A stretch of 64,000 nt of DNA from Parapristionchus giblindavisi (taxonomy: Eukaryota > Nematoda > Chromadorea > Rhabditida > Diplogasteridae): the NCBI GenBank assembly GCA_943737045.1, contig CALSFV010000106.1, positions 181,200 to 245,199 on the forward strand, written 5' to 3'. The position numbers and the translations under genes were made by a program. Below, piece by piece: positions 1-11,982 of this stretch (position 1 is the stretch's first letter; each line of letters starts with the position of its first letter). The notes below the pieces were generated by a model. That model did no database searches, was not told the origin of the DNA, and saw nothing but the letters and a program-made list of their open reading frames with translations.

Positions 1-1583
1 ACAACACACAAAAATTATATTTGAAGTTGGTCCCAAGATACAGATAAGATAAGATCTCGCTCCGTAAGTGATAGAATTTGACCAGAGCGGAGACCAATAT
101 AAACATATCGTCGAAGGAATTGCAGGCAATGTTCCTTTCTTATCAGAATAGTCTGAGTAATTGAGAGATTCAAGTGTTGGAAGGTGTTGCCCATTTCCGA
201 CGCGATTCGCGCGCGGGACAATTAGTAATCGCGCGCGTCTTCTTTCGAAATATAACTGGGTCGCTTGATATTGTAAGTCGAGCGCGGGTGATTTTTTCGC
301 GTTCTTCTGCACTTCCCGAGGCAGCTCCTCACAAAAACAAGCGTACGAATCGCGAAGAAAATCCGGAGTATGGGGGGTTGCACTCCCTAATAGGAATATT
401 CATGGATTATGCACTTCTATTTGTCTTCCATCTAAACAAGCAACAACTTGCGCTTGAGCTTCTTTTTTTTCTGTGTGAAGAAGCGATTCGGAACGATTGA
501 GAGATGATAAGGAGAGGTTGAGAGAGGAAGAGGGAGAGGGAGAGAGGGAGAGGGAGAGAGGGAGAAGTTGAAGGGGCAATCTCTTAAAAAAACGGGGAAA
601 CATGCGCCTTGTTCATGCTCTAAGAAGATCTTTTTCTCTGAATCTTTTGTCGCAGATAGTTATGTTTGTTCACTCTCCCTCTTCCAGATTTAGAACGTAC
701 GATTGCTCTCTATCCCTTTCTCCATTTCTCTACCTCTCCCTCTACCTCCCTTTCTCCCTCTCCCTCTCCCTCTTCCTCACTCTCCCCTCTACCTCTCCCT
801 GCTTCAGGGGATCGAATCTATTCAGGGATGCTATATGATACAATGGGACGGTGGAGCCTAAGATAGCCGAGCACCTGAGAGAGAAATAAAACGAAAAGGG
901 GACTGAACCGAGAGCAAACATTTGTTAATGAAACGAGATAATGGATGAACGGACGTTCGATAGGTCGATTAGAAAGCTAGGGTTGAATAACGTGTCTGGA
1001 TCAAGTGTAGACTTCTGGGTTGCACTACTGAGATACTCTTTCTAAGCAACATCAAAGTGGATTTGGTCACATTTAACTATATATCAACTCATTGCATGTT
1101 AATCAATGCAACGAGTACATTACTCTATACTCTAATGTTACTCTAACTATGATCCCTGATATCAACGGCCATTTTTCGTTCCTATAATGATGAGATGGCA
1201 TTAGGTATCGAGAATTTTGAGTGGGGCGATCTTTGGATTGGGAGATTGAATGAAAGTGTGTGGAGGTTGATCAAGGGGACAATCCATGTACGCACTGTGA
1301 GATCAAACGAAATGAGTGCATGGTGATATGTGGCTATAACACCTAGAGAACCTTCGTTGTCTCACACAATCGCTTTGCACACTCTTATCTCTCTCTAACA
1401 ATAAACGTGTTGTCTTCTAGCTTAATTTTATTTATCATATATCAAAAAGATGCGACAACATTTGAAACCTCTATGAAAGATACAGCGTATTTCTACGTGT
1501 ATAATGTGAACAGCTCAATCCGAACAGCTCAGTTAGAATAAAAATATTATTATTACAAATTGTTACTAATATTTCGATTACAG
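1..1583. other. gene-poor stretch with purine/pyrimidine tracts
   Basis: I see no supportable exon here. A GA-rich tract (about 500-575) and a CT-rich tract (about 675-810) are short low-complexity repeats, and the open frames across them are Ser/Leu/Pro-rich artefacts. The rest may be a long intron or 5' flank of the saposin-like gene whose final exons follow, because no upstream Cys-containing saposin exon could be found. Confidence 0.5.
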
Positions 1584-1848
1584 GTAATGCTCCGCAAGAT
1601 CGACGAGTACTACAACCGATTCGAGCCTATGATCCAAACCAATAAGGTTCGGCCTAGTTTCAAAACTATTTAAATATTATCTTCGAGTATATTTATTGAT
1701 CGAGCTGATATTCTCTGGTCTTCATTAGATATGAACATTTATAACAAAGTTTAATACAACTATTAATCTATTTAAGGTTTGCGTTCAACTGGGTATGTGC
1801 GCCGCCCAGCTCGTATCCACCAACAAACTTCCCCAAATCCATTCATAA
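1584..1848 (+). CDS. saposin-like protein, last two exons (partial)
   Basis: Two exons are visible: 1584-1646 (acceptor TTTCGATTACAG, donor AAG|GTTCGG, 21 codons) and 1777-1848 (acceptor TATTTAAG, stop TAA at 1846-1848). They join in phase 0. The joined protein has Lys-Ile-Asp-Glu-Tyr-Tyr then Val-Cys-Val-Gln-Leu-Gly-Met-Cys. This matches the second half of a saposin B domain, whose last helix ends in Cys-x5-Cys (vCvqLGmC). Saposin-like proteins bind or perturb lipids and are a large secreted family in nematodes. The first half of the domain and the signal peptide are not visible, so upstream exons lie outside the window or were missed. The short length means another helical Cys protein cannot be excluded. 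Confidence 0.6.
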
Positions 1849-2547
1849 ACCGACCAAATCAATCAATATTCCACTTGACTACGGTAGCTTTTCCCTTCGA
1901 GAGCCTTTCATTATGGTGAAATCAATATGCACTCCATAGAGGTATTTCACCCTCTAGTCTTCTCATATATGCCGATGATTGCTTGACTTCTTTTTGTTTC
2001 TTCTTCTTCCTTTTATGTCACCTCACCTTCTTACGTTTCACACTCGAGTGTCCACTCCATACAAACGGTGGCAAAAAAAGTGATTGGGTTATCTAGCTCT
2101 TTCTCCCTTTCTCTCGTATTCCCCTACGCCACTGCTCTCTCGAACGACGTTTCACATTTCATACACTCCATTTCTTCCCACATATCTATTCCTAGAGGGG
2201 ACTTAGCCCTAACTTAAGTGTCCCTAACTGATAAGTAATAAGGCTGTTAAGTGTCATTCCTATCTGTGCCCCTTGTGCTAATCAATAATATTGTGTGGAG
2301 TCATAGACGGTAATAAGTAATAATTATTATGAACTATTTATTGATTGTTAATTGAATGATGTTCACTGTGATAAATGATGTCATAAGTTGGATAAGACCA
2401 TTATTTATTTGAATATTTAAATTAAAAATATCTATAATTAATAAATGTTGATGGAAGGAACCAGACAATACAACTGAAAAGAATATGCGAAGTTGGAGAC
2501 AGTATATTACACAATCAGATAGTTGTTACAGGTTAGAGAATGATTGA

Positions 2548-2606
2548 CACAAGAGGGAAGTCGAACCCACGACCTCTGCATATCCGGTGCAATACTCTAA
2601 TCACTG
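2548..2606 (-). repeat. tRNA-like / tRNA-derived sequence
   Basis: Read on the minus strand, this has a D-arm-like block (CAGTGATTAGAG) and a good Pol III B box with T-loop (GTCGTGGGTTCGACTTCC) about 35 nt downstream. The stems do not close into a full cloverleaf. I take it for a decayed tRNA or the head of a SINE, not a functional tRNA. Confidence 0.45.
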
Positions 2607-2640
2607 ACAACTCAGAAGTGTGAGCACACTCAGAATCAAT

Positions 2641-2836
2641 TCAATCTATAGAATTGGATAGGGTGAATACACATTTCACGATATCCACAAACCGATTGCG
2701 TTGTAATTTTGCCTCACACTTTAATGTGGCAAACGAAAAATCATCCCATACCAAGATCAAAGAGCAGGCAAAGAGCAATGCGAGGAGTGCTCCATGATTT
2801 GCATGAAATGTCTTTCCTTGGGTAATCAATAAGTTA
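2641..2836 (-). CDS. possible tiny secreted peptide (doubtful)
   Basis: The minus-strand frame encodes a hydrophobic run (ALLALLFACSLIL) followed by CEAKLQRNRF and a Cys 14 residues later, ending in TGA. A GTATGG...ATTAAAG segment of about 33 nt between the two halves could be a very short intron. The hydrophobic part resembles a signal peptide. There is no homology I recognise and the start is unclear. It may equally be a chance open frame. Confidence 0.15.
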
Positions 2837-3767
2837 TAGTCTTCAATCAAATTAGGCAAAATTTGTTAATGTATGTTAATGCGGCTTATGTTTCTTATTA
2901 AACATATCCACATCTTCCTTTCCGTTCTGATGAGATCTTTCCATCTCATCTTATTTCCTGCATTTATCTGTATACAGTTTGCTCTCAATTATCAATAGAA
3001 ACCTATCTGTTATCTTGGACGCGTGATTACTTTGTTTACACAATTTTCATCACCCTTGTTTAATTCCAAAAAGTTTATTAGGAACCCTATCGTAGAGCAT
3101 GAGTGAGAGAGAATGTGACCTAACTATAAGAGGCTGGTTTCAAATAAAATGTCAAGGGTCGCACTGGGTGATCTTTCGATCTCTTGTTTTACTGCTATCT
3201 TTCTCTTCCTGTCTCTGAATCTCCCTATTCTCCACACTATCTAACTCTTCCTCTCTATCCCTCGCCATGTCTCTCACCTTTCAATGCCATGGAGCATTGC
3301 ACGTTGTTTGTTTCAAGTGCGTCTCGTCCCTATTCCTTCGGTTCATTCGCACGTTTCTGCATTTATTTATTTCATTGTCTTTATTGTATTTCGATCAGAG
3401 CGGTCGTTTTCTCTACTCAATATCAATATCATGAAAAGTTTAGGTATCTCTTGATTACAGAAATTCCTATTTTCCATAATGTACATAAAGCACATAGAGG
3501 CTTCCACAACTATGCTTGACGTGTGTAGTTGAGGGATGTCATTTTCGTAGCGTTTTATAAGCATTCCGCTCAAAAAATATCTTTCTCCGACTTTCTCGTT
3601 TCGTGCTATCTCTACCCATTTTCCTCTTTCACTAACTTCTATCATTCGTGCCTCTTCTTTTCCAAGTCGAAAATGTCTTTTCTTTTCGTTTGGGAGATGT
3701 TTATGTACTTAAGAACGGTCGTGTTTCCTCTCCTAATCACTTAATCATTTAAGGTATGTGTGGTAAG

Positions 3768-6700
3768 ATGGCCTCAGAGATCTGGGACGTGGTTGTGATC
3801 GGCGCTGGGATCATCGGTAATTGTTCCGCCTATCATGCCGCCAGACTCGGAAAGCGAACGCTCAAACTGGAACAGGTTCGTGATCTTTGATCTTTTCGTT
3901 TTTTTCTATTTTTCATTTCTTTTTTTTCACTTCTTCAGTGACAATTGTTTTACAAGTTAGATATTGATTTATCTCATAATATCAAAACCAATAAACCAAG
4001 AAAATTGATTCATTCTGGGAATCAACATTTTTGTGAAAATCAATATTTACAGTTTTTGGAAATCAATATTTCCAGTTTGCCTTCGGTCACGAGCGTGGTT
4101 CATCACACGGAAAGTCGCGTATCACGCGCTACGCGCATGTTCAGGCCTCATGGATTCCCATTGTGAAGGATACTTACGTGCAAATTGAAGAGTTAGAGAA
4201 GAAGAGGGGCGAGAAACTGTGGAGGTCAGAATCTATCTATAGTCCGTATAAAATGTACTTGCTTAATTGCCTTGCTAATTTCTGGTAAAACGCAGAAGTT
4301 TTATCGATCAACCCCCATTTCCCTCCCTTCCCTTCCTCGCACTCTCTCTGATTTACGCGCTATCTCGCTTTGACTCTCTCTCTAAACATAGAAATTCATT
4401 GTGGCAGTGGTTGGCTACTCTCGTACTAAATAACAAGTGTATTTTATACGGTCAATAACACATATATTTCGAGCATAAGAGCAATGCAGATATTCGTCCA
4501 CATCAGGGCTGGGACAAAAAATTATTTCGACCAAAAAAATTTTTGTTCGGGTCTAACAAAAAAATTTTCTCATCAAACAAAAAAAACCAAAAAAAACAAT
4601 AAAAAACAATAAAAATTTTTCTCCCACTTTTCCGAGAAAATTTTAACTTGATCTCGTGTTGGTCTTCCTTTAAATAACAACTACTCTTAATTGAGAGTCA
4701 AAATTCTTAAAATTAACACTAAATCAAAGATAGAAGCTAAATTCGCTATTGATTCGTTATCTGCAGAATTTTATTGAGTGGTCAAAGAGTGGAAATCTGG
4801 AAATTTTGGTGCGCTATTATCATGAAGAACGTGGGACCAATTATGTGACATTCTGTTCTCTATTAGATTCGAGAGACGAAAGCGTAGCCAGTGTAGCTCA
4901 GTTGTTAGTAGTCAGCGCTCGTAGCCGCGCCACGCATTTTCGTTACATTTTTTACATTTTTCTATATATTCATCTTTAAAATTCGAAAAGGCGCGTTGTC
5001 TCTGGCATTTCCTTGGTGCAAAAATGAACTTTCAGCTCGGATTACGGTATTCCGGGGCATCTATAATTTTACAGAAAATTAGTTTTGTATTTATTGAGAT
5101 ATCTATAGTCCTGGCGGTCAGCTTGATCACGAAAAAACTTAGGGTCCCCTTCTTTAACACTGTTTCGTAATATTACACTCCCCAAAATTATCTTGCGGTA
5201 AAAAATTACCAACAAACCTTTCAAGCAAATTTGTGTTAATTTTCTATATCCGTATTTTTTTGTTATTTTTTGGGTTTGCAGAAAAACCAAACAAAGAAAA
5301 TACCAAACAAAAAATTCTCAAAAACCCAAAAAAAAATACCAAACAAAAAACTCAGCCCTGGTCCACATTGATATATCTTATTTTGTAATGATAGTCTCTT
5401 CCTATCATTCACTCCCTCGTATTCTTTAGTAATTGTTGGCCTGTATGTTCATTCTCTACCTGATAATGTCCGCACATTAAACGATGTGGGCATAGTAGGC
5501 TTGGTTTGAGTTGCTCTCATGAACATCAAAAGTTAACTTCGTCCGCCCTGATCACACAATCTCGTAGGTAGAAAAAAGTGATAGAATATGGGGGGGGGGC
5601 GAATATCTTAAAATACGTTGTTAGATTCGTTATATTATTGTATATGCTTAAAATTTAGTTTTTTCAATAATAACATACTAATATTATTTCAGTAACACTG
5701 GACTGGTATGGATGGGTAGTCACTCAAAGATCAATGAACTCTCATCGACCCTTCGATCTGCTGGATGTGATCATGAAATTTTGAACAATAAGGAGGTAAG
5801 ATAATGTTTTTTTATTTAAATTCGATATACACTCACTTACAATTAACGTGATTTGAATAGAAAATTATTTCTTTTAAAAACATTGAAACATCGATATTGC
5901 AGGTAGGGGAACGATTCCCTCTCTTCGCTGGTTACAATAGTCAGTGGTTGGCGATCTTTGATCCCAAAGGAGGAGCGATTAAGGCCGATAAGTGGATGAA
6001 CGCTTTTCATGTAATTTTTTATCAAATAGTTTATCTTTTATTTTGTGTTAACACCAACCCTGATAAGCTTCTTTACCGCATCTCAAGCTTATATTTTGTC
6101 GTTCTGTACTAGTGTGAGAGGAATAACTGAACCAGCCATTGAAGTTGTTCTGAACCTATAGCAATTCTTGATTATGGAATTTTAAAATTAACATTGGAAT
6201 GAAAATTTCAGGAAGAATTCCTCTCCCTCGGTGGTTCGTTCCGACCAAATTGTGAGGTCAAATCAATCAATAAGGGAGATATGGTTACTCTTCATACGAG
6301 TCAAGGAGAGATCAAGACGAAAAGACTCATAGTAGCTGCGGGCAATTGGATCAACAAACTCGTTCCTGAACTTAATGTGAAGTCGACGGTGAGCAGCACA
6401 CTCCGAGCTTATTTTAGTCTCCGATCTGGCCACTCTTTCTCGTAGACAAAGAGAGCGAGAGGATGTGACCAGAGCGTTCAGTTTCGAATTAGCTCTTGTG
6501 TCGCTTTAACGGGTTTGAAGTCACGTTTCTAGGCTCCTATCCGTTTATTGAGAACAATGATGTGTAGAATATGAAGAGACGGTCGGCTGCTCAAAATGAT
6601 CTTTGATCTCTTTTTAAGAACAAATTGCTGTACAAGTGTTACTGGAAACCATTGGCAAAGGAGGACAGTGAATTGATCAGTGTGGATAAGATGCCGGTCT

Positions 6701-7758
6701 TCATCGTCTATGATCAGTTCGATGGTGATAGAGGACACATGGCCATTGGTGATGCTGACTATCCAGGAGCTGTCAAGGTACGAACCTTTGTAGGACTATA
6801 GCAAGGCTACTTGCAACTCTCAGCTTTGGCCACAAATTCTCGTTGACTACAAAAAGAAGTGAGAGAGAGATAGAGAGGATTCTGAACGAACACATTATTG
6901 TAAATCTCTATAAAAAAATCGGACGAATTTTATTACATATGTGAAACTTATTAATGTAAATATTTTTCAGTTCATGGAACATGGCGGAGACGAGTTTGCA
7001 TCGGGCGAAGAACCTACACAGAGTGATACGGTATGTTTTTATCAATGATTTTCTTTCAAGTTTCAGCAGCTTTGAGATGCTCATTTCTGGTTTTATTATA
7101 AATACTATTACAACAATATTCAAGTTCAAGTAAAGAGATTTTAAAATAAGTCACTCTTCACAGATTTGCATAGATCGTCCTCGCACCCATCTCGCAAAGT
7201 ATCTACCTAAGATCGATTCCAGTAAGCCATACAAAGTAGACCGCTGCAAGTATACTGTAAGTATTATTATTGATTTTTCATCACTGTTTCACTCCATTAC
7301 TGTTCTATCCCTTTTTATGATCCTAGATCAAGCATTTCTCAGAAATCACTTGATCGATTGATTTTAGCTATCTCCCGATCATAGTTATCTCGTTGACTAC
7401 TTCGGAGACAACAAGAACATCATGTTGTGTGGAATGATGTCCGGAACTGGATTCAAGGTGATCTTTGATCTTTGTTCTTTAGTAATTGATCTTTGACCTT
7501 TAGTATTTGAACTCTGATTTTTGGTGATTCATCTATTTGTTACGTTTAAAGTTTAAGAATTGAACAAAAATTTACTATTTTGTATCTGTAGAGAATCTTG
7601 GACTGAATGTAATTTGATCTTTGATATTTGATCTTTGATCTTTCCAGGTGGCGCCTGCTCTCGGTCGCATTGTGGCAGAGATGGTTATAGGAAAGGAGTC
7701 GCCTTTCGATGTTTCATTCTTTGGCGCCTCTCGATTCGAGAAACCATTCAAATGTTGA
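3768..7758 (+). CDS. FAD-dependent sarcosine/pipecolate oxidase-like protein, 10 exons, complete
   Basis: Exons: 3768-3875, 4076-4224, 5693-5795, 5903-6010, 6212-6388, 6619-6777, 6971-7030, 7164-7256, 7368-7457, 7648-7758. They total 1158 bp (385 residues plus TGA) with consistent phase, close to the usual size of monomeric sarcosine oxidases (about 390). Residues 7-14 hold the FAD-binding motif VVVIGAGIIG, followed by the Ser-Ser-His-Gly-x-Ser-Arg-Ile-Thr-Arg block of the family. Near the C-terminus, Cys-Lys-Tyr-Thr in exon 8/9 matches the position of the covalent-flavin Cys of peroxisomal sarcosine oxidase (PIPOX), then MSGTGFK stands where the family has FSGHGFK. The enzyme would oxidise sarcosine, pipecolate or a related N-methyl amino acid to an imine, with H2O2 formed. 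No clear SKL-type peroxisomal signal is seen; the protein ends Lys-Pro-Phe-Lys-Cys. An alternative exon 6 acceptor at 6637 would drop six residues. Confidence 0.9.
4504..5360. mobile_element. 857-bp non-autonomous hAT-type element in oxidase intron 2
   Basis: The element starts CAGGGCTG and ends CAGCCCTG, perfect 8-bp terminal inverted repeats. It is flanked by an exact 8-bp direct repeat GTCCACAT (4496-4503 and 5361-5368). Terminal CAGGG and an 8-bp target duplication are hallmarks of the hAT superfamily. The subterminal regions are A-rich on both strands (AAACAAAAAA/CCAAAAAAA). No transposase frame is present. It accounts for most of the 1468-bp second intron and is not expected to disturb splicing signals. 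Confidence 0.85.
6423..6475. repeat. short imperfect hairpin repeat, copy 1 (oxidase intron 5)
   Basis: The two arms are CTGGCCACTCTTTCTCG and CGAGAGGATGTGACCAGAG, separated by a loop with GACAAAGA. The same stem-loop design, with TTTGTCTACGA or its complement in the loop and GCTCTGG...CCAGAGC at the base, recurs at 26949, 53382, 57958 and 60742. A looser relative lies around 6815-6885 in intron 6. Confidence 0.6.
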
Positions 7759-8483
7759 AGAAAACGAGAAGGGAAAGATGAGGAAGAGTGTAAAAATGTA
7801 GAGAGACTTTTCTTTTCCTTTAATCATTTTAGAACAATTATTAGATATCGATTGATTGTTCTTTTATTTGTTTGTAAATAATAACTTATTATTACATGTC
7901 ACTTTGTTCTTCAAAGGTTTAAACAATTCTTGAATGGAAAACAGGAAAGAGGCGGAAATATAGAGCATCTCCTGGAATACAAAAATATTTTTCTCCTGGG
8001 TGGCCCCTAATATCGTAATCCGAGCTGAAAATTCCTTCCTGCATCAGGGAAAAAGAGAAAAAATTTCGCGATCGCACCATCGCTGGCTACTAACATTTGA
8101 CAATGAATTACATGTGCTATATTTCCAGTCTCAAGAATAAAAAAATAGTTTGACGGATTTTTTTCTGACTTGTTTTATTCATTTTACGATTTGCTCGTTC
8201 TTTGAAACGCCACTAGCAAACGTTCCAATTGTTCTTGAATACCTCTCTGGACATCAACTCCTATTTCCCTTATTGTCATACAAGAATCGGTGGAAGGTAT
8301 TAAGGAGATAATAAAAATAGTAAAATAATAATTAATAAATAATAAAATTAAAATAATAAAAAATATAAATGATTTTATCACATTTATAGAACTACAATAT
8401 TAGGACCGTATAAATTAGACACAACGCGTGAAAGACACTATAAACGAAATCATCGATTGAAAATGTTAAAAATTAACAAGAGA
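7759..8483. other. 3' flank between convergent genes
   Basis: The oxidase (+) and the zinc-finger gene (-) converge here. AT-rich DNA with AATAAA-like strings (for example AGAATAAAAA near 8133) fits 3' ends. No exon is seen. Confidence 0.4.
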
Positions 8484-10736
8484 TCAGGCAGGACAGACAG
8501 GAAATAGTAGTGATTCATTGTCTCTTTCCATTGGCTCTGTGGGAGATGGCAAGGATTCTATTTTGACTCTGAAATAAACAAAAATTACATTGTTAAAATT
8601 GCAAATTTTTAAATAAAATACAAAAATTAAAATTACACTTCTACAAACTTGCTATTTAAATGGATATTTTTTTTGTTCGTAACGATTATTTTACTAGTAG
8701 CAGACACGGAACGACCCGACATAATGCGACAAATGATGTATAATATTTATATGAATACGAAGTGTACTTACTCATTGTCATTACATTCGATGGGGACTAC
8801 TTTGTGGGAAGAGTTGAGGTGTTCGAGCAGTGCATCGTGGCTGAAAGAAATTCAAGTGATGAAGTTATCACTGAAAGAAGAGCACCTTTGACAATCCTTC
8901 TCTTTTCCTTTTCCGGAGAGTTTTCCAATCTTTTTTTAAATTTTAAATTATAAAATACCTGTCTTCTCTATCTTCACAAAATAGGCAGCCAACTTTCAAC
9001 TTTCCCGAGTTATCCATAAACACAGGAGGATGATTGAGCATAACGTGACGAGCCAGATTCTACAAGGGATATTAGTTTAGCTGACTGAAACTGTAAATAA
9101 GTACATTGGTCTATTCATGACATGGAATTTTTTTTGATCTGTAATCTATCGATATTTCGCTAACTTCAAGAGTGCCAAATTGCTTGCCATCTTCACCTTC
9201 CGCACAGCAACACAATTCGCACTGCAAGTACATATAATTAATGTGGAATTAGATTTTATTTAAATCAACTTCAGGGAAAAAATTTTTAAAAATCCACGTA
9301 CCCTCCTATCGGATATGTTGATATGATGCAATTGGTACCGTTCCATGCGATTGCTAATCGAAATCTGAAAATATAATAATATTGAATCAGAGAAATTTAG
9401 TTTCCAATCAACGAAAAAATTATTCAATATGAAGTGTTGAGTGATGCTCTCCCTCAATATTACAGCGCAGTTGCAGACTTGCAAGCGCACGGTCACGGAT
9501 TCGAATTCTGTTACCGAATTTTCAATTTTCAAAAAGCCCGCCATGACCTATACTTTCAAGATTCTAGCGATCAATTAGCTGAATCAGCAAACAGTAATAT
9601 GTGCATGGTATGATCAATTTTGCTATATTTCTCTCGTTACATTATGTTCACGATACCCCACCTCTAGCAATGTGAAATATCGAAAGGACGCTAAATCTCG
9701 AAACCAACAAACAAACAGTAGCAATGATTTCTCACTTCGTCGTCTGTGGGTGGTGTTAAACAAAATAGATCCTCTCTCGATATCCCCAGACGTTGACCCA
9801 TGAAATCTTCCGATCGAGTATGATTTTGTAGTTCGCGCAATACCTGAATTAAATCTTTTTACCATATTATAAAGTATTAAAACTCAGAATGACTAAAATG
9901 TTTAAAATAACTTTACACAATAAAAACAAACGATGGGAAAGTAGAAATTAAAAATAACTAGAAGTACATTTGAATCGGGATCGCTGGAGTAGTGATGCAT
10001 CAAAAATTGATCGAGATGATTCGATAAATGTTCGTCATCGCTCTCTTCTAGAAAGATTATCAATTTGGAAAATATTACTGGAGCTGTTGATCAAAAATGG
10101 CGAGAAAATACTTTTGAGAATAATTTAAAAACACATACTCGTGATCAGTTCAGAAGAAGTCGCCGGATCTAGAGAAGCGCTCTCGGAATACTGTAACGTA
10201 CACCGTTTTTCCTTATGGTCCAGGAAGTCCTCTGACCGAAGGAAAATTTCCTTGCATACTCTGTAAATTAATCATCAAACTTTATTTGATGGGAATAAAG
10301 TTCTGTCATTTAATTATTCTACAGCTTGTGGAAATTTTCGCATAAAATCTAGCAAAAACATAGATGAAAAAATAAAAAAAATTACTTTAACATGTTTTAA
10401 AAAGTTTAATTTTACTAATACCTGCACTCTAATCGAATGGAACATTCCTGTGCCATAATTTGCCTTTCTTCTTCGTCCAATTTTTTGTTGAATTCATTGA
10501 AAGAAGAAAGGGCTGAACAGGACAGTTTAAAATTAATTAAAAAGTTTTCTACATCTCCATCGCTGATGTTTTCTTTCAAAAGATCGATTATTTTCCATGA
10601 ATATTTTAGCTTTAAATAAGGGAAAAAAGGGATACAAAGACTTACTGAGAACATCATTGGGGTCAAATGGGATGGCACTGGTGACCCTTTCGCCATCCTT
10701 TCTCTTTCCATTCTTCACCCGTTTCGCTCGAATCAT
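8484..10736 (-). CDS. zinc-finger protein (C2H2/C2HC), 10 exons
   Basis: Exons on the minus strand: 10646-10736, 10422-10512, 10139-10260, 9968-10047, 9736-9843, 9302-9364, 9165-9221, 8959-9059, 8772-8840, 8484-8568. They total 867 bp, 288 residues, with all phases agreeing. The N-terminus is basic (MIRAKRVKNGKRKDGER), a likely nuclear signal. Three finger-like modules follow: Cys-x2-Cys-x12-His-x4-Cys (CRVC...HKEKRC), a long Cys-x2-Cys...His-x4-His spanning exons 7-8 (CELC...RHVMLNH), and Cys-x2-Cys-x12-His-x4-His spanning exons 8-9 (CLFC...HLNSSH). The role is probably nucleic-acid or protein binding in the nucleus; no named orthologue is recognised. Exon 2 is uncertain: the frame stays open upstream to 10609 with coding-like residues, which would need the weak donor GTTCTC in exon 1. 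Confidence 0.8.
9425..9615 (+). mobile_element. tRNA-derived SINE copy in zinc-finger gene intron
   Basis: The head has a B box (CACGGATTCGAATTCTG). The body shares TTTTCAAAAAGC, GATTCTA, GATCAATTAGCTGAATCAGC and a terminal TGCA(T/C)GGTATG with the copy at 55895-56095. The conserved body outside the tRNA part makes this a SINE family and not two stray tRNA relics. It lies antisense within intron 5 of the zinc-finger gene. Confidence 0.6.
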
Positions 10737-11679
10737 CGTAGCTAAATAAAATTTGCATTAAAGCAGCAATCTTAAAATAAAAACGAGCAATACAAAAAAA
10801 AAATTTAAAAGTTGAGTCGAGGGTGCAGCTCTGCAATCAGTCAAATTTGCGACAATTTAAAGAAATTTGTAATACTAAACTTTGCGTATTTTTAAGCAAA
10901 TAATGCCCATTATAATATGTGATAGAAACAAATAATAAACTATGAATAAAAATAATCTTATAGACTTTACGAACGGACATAGTGGGTGGCCAGAAAGTGA
11001 TGATACAAAGTTCTTTATAAAAATCACTCATTCAACCAATAAATATTTGACGTAATTTTAACATCGTGAAAAGATAGAAAGGGTGAGAGTAGATATACAT
11101 TCGAAACTTTTAATACGATTTAGGCCTAACTCAATGAGAAATAACTTTTTGATTCGGCAAAAATGCGTGAGAATGAAGTGCGCTTTGCTTCCACACTTCA
11201 AACGCGCAAACAAAGCGAGAGGGAAGACCCCCTCCATTCATTGTGCTCTCTCATTCGTTCTAGCCGTTACTCTCTCCTCTGGCCTTGTTCTCTCTGTCTT
11301 ATTGGCTCCGTTAGTGCGTCCTTTATCTTCATCATCTTTACATTATTTTCCTAATAATGTCTTTGTGAAAACATTACAACATTAAAGGTTTAGAAATAAA
11401 TAACTGAATTGCACACTACAAGATCTTGTTTGGTAATCAATAATTTATTTAAATTTTAAAAAAAAGGTGCCTTAGATTTAGACCAATTCCTCCGTGCGCC
11501 TGCAGATAAGTCTCTCTCTTGAATGATTTTTGATTAGCATGTGAATTCCGTTCAACACCTTTGAAAACTACAAAGAATTGTTAAAGCAGTGACTTTTCCC
11601 TTATTATTGGGTTCAGTAAGTCCATTAGAACCACTTTGTGTATTCTTTAGGAATTTCGTGTAGATCTTCGTTAGTTAGA
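10737..11679. other. intergenic region upstream of zinc-finger gene
   Basis: AT-rich DNA with no supportable exon. A CT-rich piece at 11220-11320 relates loosely to the dispersed hairpin family. The promoter of the zinc-finger gene should lie at its left end. Confidence 0.35.
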
Positions 11680-11841
11680 TATGTTAGAACATCGTACGTC
11701 ATCTTCTATATTTTGACTGTTCTATGTTGTGACTGTTCATATAATATAAAGGGAACGCATTTGTATTGTATGGTGTGTACTGTTGCCTGTCGTCAAGATA
11801 AAAATTGTGTTAGTTTTTTTTTTCTGTCTGATTGCATTAAT
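11680..11841 (+). mobile_element. candidate LTR (3' part) of BEL/Pao retrotransposon
   Basis: A possible LTR begins TGTTAGAACATC at 11680 and contains ATATAATATAAAGGG (11739-11753), which could serve as a TATA box. It stops just before the primer-binding site. No partner LTR was found because the 3' half of the retroelement is missing, so the left border is a guess. Confidence 0.35.
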
Positions 11842-11843
11842 AT

Positions 11844-11856
11844 TGGTGCATCGGCC
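11844..11856 (+). promoter_or_regulatory. retrotransposon primer-binding site matching tRNA-Gly 3' end
   Basis: TGGTGCATCGGCC is the exact complement of the 3' end (including CCA) of a tRNA-Gly(GCC) such as that of C. elegans, over 13 bases. It lies 127 bp upstream of the first plausible gag ATG (11983). This position and match are what is expected of a minus-strand primer site. Confidence 0.65.
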
Positions 11857-11982
11857 AAAAGATTAGTAGACTGAACCACAGCCTTGCCTGCGTAGGGGTC
11901 CTCGTAAGCAGGACCCATCTGCGTCCTTGTCTCCCTCATTGATCCATCTTTGTGTCTCTTGTCTGTCATTGTCTGCCAAAAA

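Larger units (their letters stand above)
1849..3767. other. intergenic region
   Basis: Apart from the tRNA-like element near 2.55 kb and a doubtful small ORF at 2641-2836, I see no gene. CT-rich runs at 1980-2170 and 3190-3290 and AT-rich DNA at 2290-2450 fill the rest. The promoter of the oxidase gene should lie at the right end, but no clear motif is seen. Confidence 0.4.
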
